This document shows, one piece after another, positions 20,602 to 30,004 of a stretch of 64,000 nt of DNA (position 1 is its first letter; each line of letters starts with the position of its first letter). The translations under genes were made by a program, and so were the position numbers. The stretch covers positions 5,076,501-5,140,500 of the forward strand of contig NZ_LR134386.1 of NCBI RefSeq assembly GCF_900637665.1, read 5' to 3'. The notes under the pieces are model-generated. The model was not told the DNA's origin, searched no databases, and saw only the letters and a program-made list of their open reading frames with translations. Source of the stretch: Chryseobacterium nakagawai. Lineage in GTDB: Bacteria > Bacteroidota > Bacteroidia > Flavobacteriales > Weeksellaceae.

Positions 20602-21222
20602 TTATTGAATTAGAGGAGCTGCAGCAGCACCAGTTGTAGAAGATCTTAAGTCCTGGGTAGAATTGATTTCCTTTGCATAAGATCTATCATAAACTAACAA
20701 ATTAAGGGTCCATTCACCAGTAGGCAAATTGGAAGTTGGAGAAAATCCTTCATAGTCAGCTTTCAATTTCCAGGTACTCCCAGTTGAATAGGCAAATATC
20801 TGAGGAACCGGAGTCAGCCAGTCTGCAGTATTCGTTCTTACAGGTTGAGTAAACCCAAATGAAGAAATGACCACTAAAAATTTTTTAGAATTGATCTTTG
20901 TATCAAACTCTTTTACCCAATCCTTATCTGAGGGATCACAGGTGATTTTAAACTGAATGATATTGATGGGGGCCGGGGAATTCGGAACAAAGGAATCATT
21001 GTATGCCGTAATTTTATTTTCCGGTGCCGGAGATTTGATAATAAAAGTATAATTTTCATCTGCTCCCAATTTCTCCATGGGCTTTTTGAAAACAATACCG
21101 GATGTCTTCATCGTTCCGTTTACTGTCAGTTCCTTTTCAGGCTTTGAAGTATTAATTCCAACCTGCGCATTCATTAATACTGCTGAACCTGCTAAAAGGA
21201 TCATCGAAATAATTTTTGTCAT
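20602..21222 (-). CDS. Small secreted protein, first of three tandem paralogues
   Basis: 206 residues. Signal peptide to about residue 19 (SAVLMNAQ), mature start QVGINTSKPEKELTVNGT. Shared blocks with its neighbours are INSKKFLVVISSFGF and GEWTLNLLVYDRSYAKE. First gene of the operon; a long non-coding region lies upstream. Family not recognised; the start motif is widespread in secreted proteins of Chryseobacterium-like bacteria. Confidence 0.82.
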   Translation of the reverse strand: MTKIISMILLAGSAVLMNAQVGINTSKPEKELTVNGTMKTSGIVFKKPMEKLGADENYTFIIKSPAPENKITAYNDSFVPNSPAPINIIQFKITCDPSDKDWVKEFDTKINSKKFLVVISSFGFTQPVRTNTADWLTPVPQIFAYSTGSTWKLKADYEGFSPTSNLPTGEWTLNLLVYDRSYAKEINSTQDLRSSTTGAAAAPLIQ

Positions 21223-21915
21223 TGTCGATTATGTGTTTGTAAGATTTTTATTAGCCACAATTCATTAATCACATTTAAAGTTTTAATTAAAAAACATTAA
21301 ATCTGCTGTACATCTGTAAACAGTGTACTTAATGAAAAAACAATAAGTTTTGTGGGTTAATTACCGGATAAGTTACAAGAATTATGCCATCAAAAATAAA
21401 TTAACCTTCTCAAATACCGTTAAACAAAGGGAAAAACCAATTTTATCCCAAAAAAGTGAGTATTAAACACTGCCAAATCCCTTCATAGAAGCCATTAACA
21501 CTAATTAATAATTTAATAAAAAAAACTATTGAAAATTATAAAAAATAAAATAAAAGAGAGTAAATCAGGCGCTTTTTTAGCAATATTGAAATTTAGAAAT
21601 GAGCACCGCTGAAAAGGATTCAAGTCTGATATCTTATATTCATTACCTATACCCTGTATCTTATTTTGCTTAAAGCAATGGGATGGTTTATTTGATCAAT
21701 GAGTTAGAGCATTGCTATTAAAGTTTGAGTTAGCATATATTAAATCTAGATAAACAGGGAATACAAAGCCTTGCTTTGAAATAAGATACCATATGGAAAA
21801 GAATAATTTATATTATGAAAGTATCCAACCTCCATTGCTTTATCATTTTTCTGAATTATTAACAATAAAAAAAGACTGCTTAATAGCAGTCTTTTATATC
21901 TTATATAAGTAAATA
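21223..21915. other. 693-bp gene-free gap with a large imperfect inverted repeat
   Basis: No credible gene. The part next to 21222 should hold the promoter of the paralogue operon, but no perfect TAnnTTTG element was found. An inverted repeat spans 21656-21788: GTATCTTATTT (21656-21666) followed by AAAGCAA (21672-21678) is mirrored by TTGCTTT (21771-21777) and AAATAAGATAC (21779-21789). Inside it AGCAATG and CATTGCT (about 21674-21680 and 21711-21717) form a second, inner inverted pair. The nusG terminator closes the region. Confidence 0.6.
21868..21897 (-). terminator. Intrinsic terminator after nusG
   Basis: AAAGACTGCT (21871-21880) and AGCAGTCTTT (21885-21894) form a perfect 10-bp stem with a 4-nt loop; a T-run follows on the minus strand. 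Confidence 0.9.
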
Positions 21916-22458
21916 TTATACTTTTTCTACTTGCATGTAGCTTAGTTCCATTGGAGTTTTTCTACCGAAGATTAATACAGAAACTTCAATTTTCTTTTTG
22001 TCTTCAAGAATCTTCTCAACTGTACCATTGAATCCGTTGAAAGGACCATCGATCACTTTTACGTTTTCACCTACTACATATGGAATCTCAACATCGCTTG
22101 CGAATTCTGAAAGTTCATCCATTCTTCCAAGCATTCTGTTCACCTCTGATTTTCTCATTGGAACAGGATCTCCTCCTTTGGTTAAACTTAAGAAAGAAAT
22201 AACTCCAGGGATATTTTTGATAACGTGAGGAATCTCTCCCATCAGTTCAGCTTCAATCATCAAGTATCCAGGATAGTAAGGTTTTTCTTTAGGAACTTTT
22301 TTTCCGTTTCTAATTTGAATAACCTTTTCCATAGGAATAACCACTTGAGTAACGTACTGTTCAAACCCTAAACGTTTGATTTCTGTCTCAATATAGCTTT
22401 TCACTTTATTTTCCTGTCCGCTGATTGCTTTCAGCACATACCATTTCAATTCGCTCAT
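21916..22458 (-). CDS. nusG: Transcription termination/antitermination factor NusG
   Basis: 180 residues, normal length. The N-terminal NGN domain (KWYVLKAISGQENKVKSYIE) binds the polymerase clamp; the C-terminal KOW motif (VGENVKVIDGPFNGFNGTVE) contacts Rho or ribosomal S10. Lies 18 bp after secE. It is followed by a terminator rather than by rplK. Confidence 0.97.
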   Translation of the reverse strand: MSELKWYVLKAISGQENKVKSYIETEIKRLGFEQYVTQVVIPMEKVIQIRNGKKVPKEKPYYPGYLMIEAELMGEIPHVIKNIPGVISFLSLTKGGDPVPMRKSEVNRMLGRMDELSEFASDVEIPYVVGENVKVIDGPFNGFNGTVEKILEDKKKIEVSVLIFGRKTPMELSYMQVEKV

Positions 22459-22476
22459 TATGGGAAAATACTTTAA

Positions 22477-22683
22477 TTAGTTGAACAAGTTGATTAGCAT
22501 TCCAATGATGTTGCTGATTGCTTTAGAAAACAATTCATCAACTCCAAAAGTAAATAAAGCCAAGATCACTGTCGCAATAGTCACTACAATTGTAGACGAC
22601 TGAAGGTCAGCCCATTTTGGCCATTCAACTTTATGTCTGAATTCGTTATAAGAACCTTTTAAAAAATCGACAAATGAACTCAT
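22477..22683 (-). CDS. secE: Preprotein translocase subunit SecE
   Basis: 68 residues, the short single-span form of SecE. The conserved amphipathic segment (YNEFRHKVEWPKWADLQSST) precedes one membrane helix (IVVTIATVILALFTFGVDEL). It stabilises SecY in the Sec channel. It lies 12 bp downstream of tRNA-Trp and 18 bp upstream of nusG. Confidence 0.96.
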   Translation of the reverse strand: MSSFVDFLKGSYNEFRHKVEWPKWADLQSSTIVVTIATVILALFTFGVDELFSKAISNIIGMLINLFN

Positions 22684-22695
22684 AATTTATATTTG

Positions 22696-22766
22696 CACGG
22701 GCACAAGGATTCGAACCCTGATCAACGGTTTTGGAGACCGGTATCCTACCATTGGACGATGCCCGT
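22696..22766 (-). tRNA. trnW: tRNA-Trp (anticodon CCA)
   Basis: Full cloverleaf: acceptor ACGGGCA/TGCCCGT (5' end 22766, 3' pair 22697-22703), anticodon loop CTCCAAA with CCA, T-arm GGGTTCGAATCC. The 3' CCA is not encoded. Lies between the tuf terminator and secE, the usual place in Flavobacteriia. Confidence 0.96.
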
Positions 22767-22770
22767 AGTT

Positions 22771-22805
22771 AAAAAAGCTTCCGAGAGTTTCCTTTCGGAA
22801 GCTTT
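22771..22805 (-). terminator. Intrinsic terminator after tuf
   Basis: AAAGCTTCCGA (22774-22784) and TCGGAAGCTTT (22795-22805) make an 11-bp stem with a 10-nt loop, followed by a short T-run on the minus strand. It lies between tuf and tRNA-Trp, so the trnW-secE-nusG transcript is either readthrough or separately started. Confidence 0.9.
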
Positions 22806-22821
22806 ATTTATTTTAAGATGA

Positions 22822-24027
22822 TTAGTCTAAGATTTCAGTAACCTGACCTGAACCAACTGTTCTACCTCCTTCTCTGATCGCGAATCTAAGACCCTCGTTA
22901 AGAGCGATTGGTTGTAACAATTCTACAGTGATCTCTAAGTTATCACCAGGCATTACCATTTCTACACCTTCTGGTAAGAAGATCTCACCTGTAACGTCAG
23001 TAGTTCTTACGTAGAACTGAGGACGGTATTTGTTGTGGAATGGAGTGTGACGTCCACCTTCTTCTTTAGAAAGGATATAAACAGATGCTTTGAATTTTTT
23101 GTGTGGCTTCACAGAATCTTTCTTAGCGATTACCATACCTCTCTTGATGTCAGTTTTTTCAATACCTCTCAACAATAGACCTACGTTATCACCAGCTTCA
23201 CCTCTGTCTAGGATTTTTCTGAACATCTCAACTCCTGTAATTGTAGAAGTTAATTTTTCATCACCCATACCTACGATATCAACTGGGTCACCAGTGTTGA
23301 TAATACCAGCTTCAATTCTACCAGTTGCTACAGTACCTCTACCTGTAATAGAGAATACGTCTTCGATTGGCATCAAGAATGGCTTATCAGTATCTCTTAC
23401 TGGCTCGTCAATCCACTCATCAACTGCATCCATTAATGCTTCAACAGTTTTGAACCACTTATCTTCTGAGTCACCATTAGTAGCTGCAGTAAGTGCTCCA
23501 AGAGCTGAACCTTGAATTACTGGAGAGTTATCTCCATCAAAGTCATAAGTAGCTAATAGATCTCTAAGTTCCATTTCAACAAGCTCTAACAATTCTGGAT
23601 CATCCACCATGTCAACTTTGTTCATGAAAACAACGATCTTAGGTACGTTTACCTGACGGCAAAGTAGGATATGTTCTCTAGTTTGAGGCATTGGACCATC
23701 AGTTGCAGCACATACTACGATAGCTCCATCCATTTGAGCAGCACCAGTTACCATGTTCTTAACATAGTCGGCGTGACCTGGACAGTCAACGTGAGCATAG
23801 TGTCTTTTTACAGTTTCGTACTCGATGTGAGCAGTATTGATAGTGATCCCTCTTTCTTTTTCTTCTGGAGCAGAGTCAATTGAAGAGAAGTCTTTTTTCT
23901 CAGCAAGACCTTTGCTAGCTAATACAGCAGAAATAGCAGCTGTAAGAGTAGTTTTACCATGGTCAACGTGACCAATAGTACCAATGTTCAAGTGTGGTTT
24001 GTTACGATTAAACGTTTCCTTTGCCAT
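22822..24027 (-). CDS. tuf: Elongation factor Tu
   Basis: 401 residues. GTP-binding motifs are complete: GHVDHGKTT (P-loop), DCPGHADY (G3), NKVDM (G4) and GSAL (G5), followed by the two beta-barrel domains ([16 protein letters not shown]). EF-Tu delivers aminoacyl-tRNA to the ribosome. In related genomes tuf directly follows the Thr-Tyr-Gly-Thr tRNAs; here a metal-efflux module lies between them. This is the only tuf copy in the window. Confidence 0.99.
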   Translation of the reverse strand: MAKETFNRNKPHLNIGTIGHVDHGKTTLTAAISAVLASKGLAEKKDFSSIDSAPEEKERGITINTAHIEYETVKRHYAHVDCPGHADYVKNMVTGAAQMDGAIVVCAATDGPMPQTREHILLCRQVNVPKIVVFMNKVDMVDDPELLELVEMELRDLLATYDFDGDNSPVIQGSALGALTAATNGDSEDKWFKTVEALMDAVDEWIDEPVRDTDKPFLMPIEDVFSITGRGTVATGRIEAGIINTGDPVDIVGMGDEKLTSTITGVEMFRKILDRGEAGDNVGLLLRGIEKTDIKRGMVIAKKDSVKPHKKFKASVYILSKEEGGRHTPFHNKYRPQFYVRTTDVTGEIFLPEGVEMVMPGDNLEITVELLQPIALNEGLRFAIREGGRTVGSGQVTEILD

Positions 24028-24070
24028 GATTTAAAATTATTTATTTATTGTTTTTCAAATTTTCGGTGTG

Positions 24071-24097
24071 CAAATATAATGAATTTTTAAATACCAA
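24071..24097 (-). promoter_or_regulatory. Possible tuf promoter
   Basis: On the minus strand TATATTTG (24078-24071) matches the -7 consensus; the nearest TTG (24097-24095) is only 16 nt away, shorter than the 17-23 usual spacing. It lies about 44 bp upstream of the tuf start. An own promoter is expected because the tRNA array is no longer adjacent. Confidence 0.45.
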
Positions 24098-24237
24098 AAA
24101 CTTTTTATTCAAAAAACTTTCAATATTCTCATCCAATGAAGGACAAACCTTATATTTCGATGCATTGAGACTGCAAATTTACATATTTTTCCCGATTCAA
24201 AAAAACTTTCTGATACCTTTTACAGCTCCTTTAACAG

Positions 24238-24267
24238 AAAAGCCTGAAATACAGAATATTTCAGGCT
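24238..24267 (-). terminator. Intrinsic terminator after the efflux operon
   Basis: AGCCTGAAAT (24241-24250) and ATTTCAGGCT (24258-24267) form a perfect 10-bp stem with a 7-nt loop, 27 bp past the stop of the RND pump gene. The U-run on the minus strand is weak (TTTCTGTTAA). Confidence 0.8.
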
Positions 24268-24293
24268 CAATTAATATATAAAATGAAAGGTAA

Positions 24294-27200
24294 TCAGGCT
24301 TTGGATACCCTTTTAGTCCTGTTAAAAATCCAGAAAATAATAGGAAAAATAAGCAACGTAAGTACTGTGGCTGTTATAAGTCCACCAATAATTACAATGG
24401 CTAAAGGTTTTTGAGATTCGGACCCGATCCCTGTGGACAATGCTGCCGGCATCAATCCTATAGATGCCATAAGAGCAGTCATAATAACAGGTCTGGTTCT
24501 GGATTTTACTCCACTTAATATCGCATTATCTATATCCAGTCCATTTTTAACATTCTGATGAAATTCTGTAATCAAAATAACTCCGTTCTGTATACATATT
24601 CCCAACAGGGCAATCATTCCTACTCCTGCAGAGATTCCGAAATTAATTCCGGTAACATGTAAGGCAATAATACCTCCAATCAAAGCAAAAGGAACATTCG
24701 CCAAAACCAAAAGAGAATCCTTCATATTTCCAAACAAGATAAACAGAAGGAAAAAGATCATCAGAATACTTACCGGAACCACCTGAGTTAATCTGTGTGA
24801 AGCACGTTGTTGGTTCTCAAACTGACCTGTCCAACCTACTGAATATCCATCTGGCAGTTCAACAGTAGATACTTTTTTCTGGGCATCTGCAATAGTACTT
24901 CCCAAATCACGATCCCGGATTGAGAATTTCACTCCAATATATCTTTTAATATTATCTCTGTAAATAAATGCAGCTCCATTATCTTTAACAATAGTACTGA
25001 TCTCTTTTAAAGGGATTTTTGCGCCGTCCTGGGTAGGAACCATCAATGCTGCAATATCATTCTCATTGGTCCTGTATTCCTGAGAGTAACGAAGTCGGAT
25101 CGGGAACTTTCTTTCTCCATCAAACATTTCAGAAGCGGTTTTTCCCCCAAACGCCATTTCCAGTACAGCCTGCGCATCAGCCGGCATTACCCCATAGGCA
25201 GCCATTTTATCTCTGTCTAAAACGACACTTACTTCCGGCTGGCCGATATTTTTAATAATTCCCGGATCTTTTACTCCTTCAACATCTTTAATCTTACCTA
25301 AAATCTCATGAGCCAATTTGTCTAAGGTTTCTAAATTATCTCCGTAGATTTTGATCCCATTTTCTGCTTTAAAACCGGCTACAGCTTCTGCCACATTATC
25401 TGAAATCGGCTGCGAATAGTTGAAGGTAATTCCCTGGTAACTTCTTAGCTTTTGATCAATTTCATTGATAAGTTCATCATAAGTGATTTTTCGTTTCCAT
25501 TCTTCTCTTGGTTTTAGATTTACAGCAAACTGCACGAATCCGAATCCATTCGGGTCTGTACCATCATTACTTCTTCCTGTCTGGGCCAAAACATCTGTTA
25601 CTTCAGAAAAACTCATAATATCCTTTTTCAAAAGATCTGCTGTTTTTAGAGATTCTTTCAATGATGAGCTCATTGGCATTTCTGCAGTGATCCAAAGTGA
25701 ACCTTCATTAAGCTGTGGTAGGAATTCTGTTCCAAGGAATTTTCCTGAAAATAATGTTACTGCAAGAAACGAAATAGCAACAATCATACTTGTTTTTTTA
25801 TGCTTAAAGGTTAAATTAAATCCTTTTAGCACAATTCTATCCCAGAAATTAACAAACGGGTTATTTTTTTCTCTTACATTTTTATTTAAAAGAATATGAG
25901 AAAGAACAGGAACTAATGTTAAAGTAAATATCAATGCTCCTATCAATGCAAATCCCAAAGTAAATGCTAAAGGCGAGAACATCTTCCCTTCTACTTTCTG
26001 GAATGAGAAAATTGGAATCAGGGAAGTAATAATAATCAGCTTTGAGAAGAAAATTGCCTTTCCTAAACCAGTTCCGGTCTGTTTGATCCAACCTCCTTTT
26101 GCCAGTTTATTGAATTTTTCCATTCCATATTTATGTGCCTTATGGTCCAGCATTACAAAGAGTCCTTCCACCATGACGACGGCTCCATCAATGATAATCC
26201 CAAAGTCTACAGCACCCAGAGAAAGCAGGTTGGCACTCATTCCGGCCAGTTTTAAACATAAAAATGCAAACAATAAGGATAAAGGAATGATGATAGAAAC
26301 AATCAACGTGGTTCTCCAGTCTGCCATAAAGATCAAAACGATCACAGTTACCAATACAATTCCTTCAATTAAGTTATGCATTACCGTGTGTGTAGTGAAA
26401 TCCATCAGGTTATCTCTGTCATAGAAAGTCACCATTTTTACATCTTTCGGCAGGATCTTTTCGTTCAGCTCTTTAATTTTGGCTTTTACCCCTACCAGAA
26501 CTTCTCTTGGATTCTCACCTTTTCTCATCACTACAATTCCTTCTACGGTATCATCATGATTATTCAAGGCTGCCTGTCCTACCCTAGGCATAGAGCTTTC
26601 ATGAACTTCCGCCACATTTTTTACCAGAACAGGATTTCCGCTGTCATTCTGAATGGTAATATTTCCGATATCTGCGATAGATTTTACCAAACCTATTCCT
26701 CTTACCACATAAGCCTGTCCATTTTTTTCAATCACATCTCCACCCACATTCAGATTGCTCTTGGTAACAGCATCATATACCTGAAGGGGAGTCAGATTAT
26801 ATTTATCCAGTGCTCTGGGATCGATACTTAATTCAAATACTTTGTCCTGTCCTCCGAAAACATTAATATCCGCTACCCCAGGCACTCCTCTTAGGGCACG
26901 GTCTATCACCCAGTTTTGCAGGGTTAGCAGTTTACGGGAATCTTTTGTTTTGCTTTCCAGCGTATATCTAAAAATTTCACCGGTTGGCCCGTAGGGTGGT
27001 TGTACTTCAGGATCTACCTCATCAGGAAGGCTAATGGTTCTTAATTGGTTATTGACCTGATTTCTGGCAAAAGTATCATCCACCCCATCGTCAAACAGAA
27101 TTTTAACAATGGAAAGTCCAAACATCGTAGTACTTCTCACACTGGTTTTCTTCTGAACCGGGCTCATCGCCAATTCTATGGGGGTAGTAACAAAGCGTTC

Positions 27201-27392
27201 TACTTCCTCTGCACTACGCCCATTCCATTGAGTAATGATTACAATCTGGGTATTGGTAACGTCCGGAAAAGCTTCAATAGGCATGTTTTTGAAACTTATA
27301 AATCCGGCAATCGCTAAAATAGCCACCCAGATAAAGGTAAATGCTTTATTCTTTAATGAAAAAGCGATTATATTTTTTATGAATTTATTCAT
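24294..27392 (-). CDS. RND heavy-metal efflux permease, CusA/CzcA family
   Basis: 1032 residues, usual size. The heavy-metal exporter signature in the fourth membrane helix (AVDFGIIIDGAVVMVE) with its conserved acidic residues marks the HME group rather than drug pumps. The two large periplasmic loops and twelve membrane segments are recognisable (first helix at about 10-30; last at about 1000-1025). It uses the proton gradient to push metal ions, most likely Cu(I)/Ag(I) or Zn/Co/Cd, out through the outer-membrane channel. The ion cannot be decided from this reading. It is the last gene of an operon with an adaptor and an outer-membrane channel gene and has its own terminator. Confidence 0.93.
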   Translation of the reverse strand: MNKFIKNIIAFSLKNKAFTFIWVAILAIAGFISFKNMPIEAFPDVTNTQIVIITQWNGRSAEEVERFVTTPIELAMSPVQKKTSVRSTTMFGLSIVKILFDDGVDDTFARNQVNNQLRTISLPDEVDPEVQPPYGPTGEIFRYTLESKTKDSRKLLTLQNWVIDRALRGVPGVADINVFGGQDKVFELSIDPRALDKYNLTPLQVYDAVTKSNLNVGGDVIEKNGQAYVVRGIGLVKSIADIGNITIQNDSGNPVLVKNVAEVHESSMPRVGQAALNNHDDTVEGIVVMRKGENPREVLVGVKAKIKELNEKILPKDVKMVTFYDRDNLMDFTTHTVMHNLIEGIVLVTVIVLIFMADWRTTLIVSIIIPLSLLFAFLCLKLAGMSANLLSLGAVDFGIIIDGAVVMVEGLFVMLDHKAHKYGMEKFNKLAKGGWIKQTGTGLGKAIFFSKLIIITSLIPIFSFQKVEGKMFSPLAFTLGFALIGALIFTLTLVPVLSHILLNKNVREKNNPFVNFWDRIVLKGFNLTFKHKKTSMIVAISFLAVTLFSGKFLGTEFLPQLNEGSLWITAEMPMSSSLKESLKTADLLKKDIMSFSEVTDVLAQTGRSNDGTDPNGFGFVQFAVNLKPREEWKRKITYDELINEIDQKLRSYQGITFNYSQPISDNVAEAVAGFKAENGIKIYGDNLETLDKLAHEILGKIKDVEGVKDPGIIKNIGQPEVSVVLDRDKMAAYGVMPADAQAVLEMAFGGKTASEMFDGERKFPIRLRYSQEYRTNENDIAALMVPTQDGAKIPLKEISTIVKDNGAAFIYRDNIKRYIGVKFSIRDRDLGSTIADAQKKVSTVELPDGYSVGWTGQFENQQRASHRLTQVVPVSILMIFFLLFILFGNMKDSLLVLANVPFALIGGIIALHVTGINFGISAGVGMIALLGICIQNGVILITEFHQNVKNGLDIDNAILSGVKSRTRPVIMTALMASIGLMPAALSTGIGSESQKPLAIVIIGGLITATVLTLLIFPIIFWIFNRTKRVSKA

Positions 27393-27454
27393 GATAGATA
27401 CATTGATGACCTAAAAAAGCCGTTGAAAGAATTTATTTTAAATCACTACAATTT

Positions 27455-28540
27455 TCAGCTGTTTAGAGAACGGTATATCAGAAGCTGGTTGTTGGTAATG
27501 ACTTCTTCTCCTTCTTTAAGGCCGTCTGCAATATAAGTTACATCACCTACTTGTTTCTGTACTTTCACTTCTCTTATTTTAACATCAGTTCTGGATTTAA
27601 AAATCACCACAAAACTTTTGTTATCATCAAAAATCACCGCTTTTGAAGGAACGGTAAGCATTGTATTGCTTTCAAGGCTGGAAACTTTTATAGTGGCCTT
27701 ACTATCCGGGATTAATAATCCATTGGCATTATCCAGAACTACTCTTGCCTGCATGGCATTGGTTTGCGGATCAATGATTTTAAAAATTTTATCAATTTTT
27801 CCATCAAAAACCTTGTCCGGGTAAGAAAGTGTAGACACTTGTGCTTTCATTCCAAGACTTATCTTTTCAATATCTGATTCGTTAACATTCATAATCGCCC
27901 ATACATTGGTAGTATTGGCAACATCAAAAATATTATCACTTCGGTCACTTCTCAGCTGCATATCCTTATTGATACTTTTCTGAACAATAAATCCGTTAAT
28001 GGGTGCTACAACACTGTATATATTTCCTGACTTTACATTATAAACAGTACTTACAGCTGCTGCTCGTTGTAATTGATCTTCGGCTTTTTGTAACTGGCTT
28101 TTTGCCTCCAATACATCTCTTTCTGTATTTAGTTTCCCTTCGTAGAGTTCCTTAGCAACTCTAAGGTTATTTTTGGCCACTACAAGGTCCGTTTTAGCAT
28201 CACTCACATCTTTTTGAATTTCTGCAAGCTCCGTACTTCTGATGGTAGCCAATACCTGTCCTTTTCTCACATAGTCCCCAAGCTCTACATTTACACTCAT
28301 CACATTTCCTCCTACCAATGGATAAACGTCTATATAGCTGTTCTTATCTGCTGAGATCTTTCCATAAAAACTATATTCATCTTCTATGTTTCTTTGTTCA
28401 ACCTTTGCCAAGGAAATAGATTTCAGCATGGTATTGCTGAGTTCGAAGCCTTTTTTAGCCGGATTGGCTTTTTCTTCCTCCTTTTTTGAGCAGGCCATCA
28501 ATGATAAAATCATTAATACTGGAATAATATATGTTTTCAT
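27455..28540 (-). CDS. RND efflux periplasmic adaptor, lipoprotein (CusB/CzcB type)
   Basis: 361 residues. A lipoprotein signal (ILSLMACSKK, cysteine about 17) anchors it to a membrane. The barrel-sandwich halves (YPLVGGNVMSVNVELGDYVRKG and VVAPINGFIVQKS) flank a coiled-coil hairpin of about 75 residues (AEIQKDVSDAKTDLVVAK...QLQRAAA), followed by beta-barrel and membrane-proximal domains. It bridges the inner-membrane pump and the outer-membrane channel. Lies 62 bp upstream of the pump gene and 2 bp downstream of the channel gene. Confidence 0.93.
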   Translation of the reverse strand: MKTYIIPVLMILSLMACSKKEEEKANPAKKGFELSNTMLKSISLAKVEQRNIEDEYSFYGKISADKNSYIDVYPLVGGNVMSVNVELGDYVRKGQVLATIRSTELAEIQKDVSDAKTDLVVAKNNLRVAKELYEGKLNTERDVLEAKSQLQKAEDQLQRAAAVSTVYNVKSGNIYSVVAPINGFIVQKSINKDMQLRSDRSDNIFDVANTTNVWAIMNVNESDIEKISLGMKAQVSTLSYPDKVFDGKIDKIFKIIDPQTNAMQARVVLDNANGLLIPDSKATIKVSSLESNTMLTVPSKAVIFDDNKSFVVIFKSRTDVKIREVKVQKQVGDVTYIADGLKEGEEVITNNQLLIYRSLNS

Positions 28541-28542
28541 GT

Positions 28543-29784
28543 TTAATAGAAGATTTTCGTTTGTACTAATTGGTTAAGTTGTTCTGCTGCCTGCATGATC
28601 TCATTCTTCATATCATAAATCTGAAGGGCAGTTTCCCTGTAGCTGTCCATGAAGTCTGTGAATTCAATAAGGTTCACATTTCCTTTTCTGAAATTTGTCA
28701 TCATACCATTATAAACAAGATCCATATTCTGAAGATCTGTTGTTTTGATATCTGCAAGCTGTTCGTATTGTGCTTTCCAGGTTTTATAAGCTGCCTGGAC
28801 CTTTGTTTCAAGGGTTAGTTTCTGAAAATCTGCGTTTTTCTGATTCTGCTGAATCGCATAGTTCGCTTTTTCCACATTTCCCTGATTCACCCTCCATAAT
28901 GGTAAAGGGATTCCTAATGTCAGATTGGCTTCATTATTAAACGTCCCTCCTGCCTGATCCCATGCTGCGCCTACATTAAGATCCGGTACATTCAAGGATT
29001 TCTGCCATTGCGCATACAGCTTACTGTTATCTATTAATTTTAAATTATATCGATAATCTGCATTATTTTCCAGTGCCTTAGTTTTAAGTTCATCTTCATC
29101 TCCAAAAGGCTGAGTTGCCAGTGCTTCTTTAGCTTCAGCTTCAGGCATCAAAGGTTCTATATCTTCTGAAATCCCGGTAAGAACTTTTAAATTCTGTTCA
29201 AAGCCAAGGATATTTTTATTAATTTCAAGCTTATCATGATTCAGCTGAATGACTAAACTTTGTAGTCTCACTGCATCTTTAAGGGATACATTTCCTTTTG
29301 CAGACTGTACACGATAAGCGCTTAACAGGTCATTCATATATCCTAATTGCTTATCGGTGTTTTCAAGCTTTAATTTTTCGTAGTAAAGATTAAAATAAGT
29401 GGTACGGAGTTGGGCTCTAAGATCAACAAGAAGTTGAGAAAACTGAAGCTGAGCCAATTCTTTATTCGATTTTGCAAAAGCAATTTCATTTTTCTTTTTA
29501 CCCCCCATATAAATTAACTGGGTAATGCCTGCTCCTTTTGAATGACCAACATCAAAAAACTTTTTATCCTGAGGATTGTAAGCATTGAATTGCCCACTCA
29601 ATTGTGGCAATTCCCAGATTTTAGCCTGCAGAATATCAGCATCAGCCATATTGATGTTGTATTGTTCCGCAAGCAGCTGGAGGTTGTTCTTCTGGAAAGC
29701 TTCTTCGCAATCCAAAAGAGACATTTGCTGTTGTGCCGCCATGAATGAGGAAACGGCCAGGCACAGCACTGCAATTCTGTTCAT
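28543..29784 (-). CDS. TolC-family outer-membrane efflux channel
   Basis: 413 residues with signal peptide (about 1-18, SSFMAAQ). Two repeats of the outer-membrane efflux protein family with long alternating helices are visible (e.g. LRAQLRTTYFNLYYEKLKLENTDKQL), and LGIPLPLW is the typical conserved strand-turn of CusC/CzcC proteins. First structural gene of the efflux operon; the next gene starts 2 bp after its stop. A 220-bp gap separates it from the sensor kinase gene upstream. Confidence 0.92.
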   Translation of the reverse strand: MNRIAVLCLAVSSFMAAQQQMSLLDCEEAFQKNNLQLLAEQYNINMADADILQAKIWELPQLSGQFNAYNPQDKKFFDVGHSKGAGITQLIYMGGKKKNEIAFAKSNKELAQLQFSQLLVDLRAQLRTTYFNLYYEKLKLENTDKQLGYMNDLLSAYRVQSAKGNVSLKDAVRLQSLVIQLNHDKLEINKNILGFEQNLKVLTGISEDIEPLMPEAEAKEALATQPFGDEDELKTKALENNADYRYNLKLIDNSKLYAQWQKSLNVPDLNVGAAWDQAGGTFNNEANLTLGIPLPLWRVNQGNVEKANYAIQQNQKNADFQKLTLETKVQAAYKTWKAQYEQLADIKTTDLQNMDLVYNGMMTNFRKGNVNLIEFTDFMDSYRETALQIYDMKNEIMQAAEQLNQLVQTKIFY

Positions 29785-30004
29785 TATTTTCTTTTTAAAT
29801 TACAAAATTGCTTGGCTACAATTAAAAGAAACTTAAATGAGGATTAAAAAAATATTAAAATTGCCTTAAATAGGAGCTTTCGGATAAGATCATGGAACTC
29901 TAAAACTTAAAATTTTTCTCCAACCTTTGATTTTTTTTAGAAAATTTAATCTGAAGTTTAACAAAAATGGTAACAGCTTTTAAGTAATAAGTAGTTCTGA
30001 AAAT

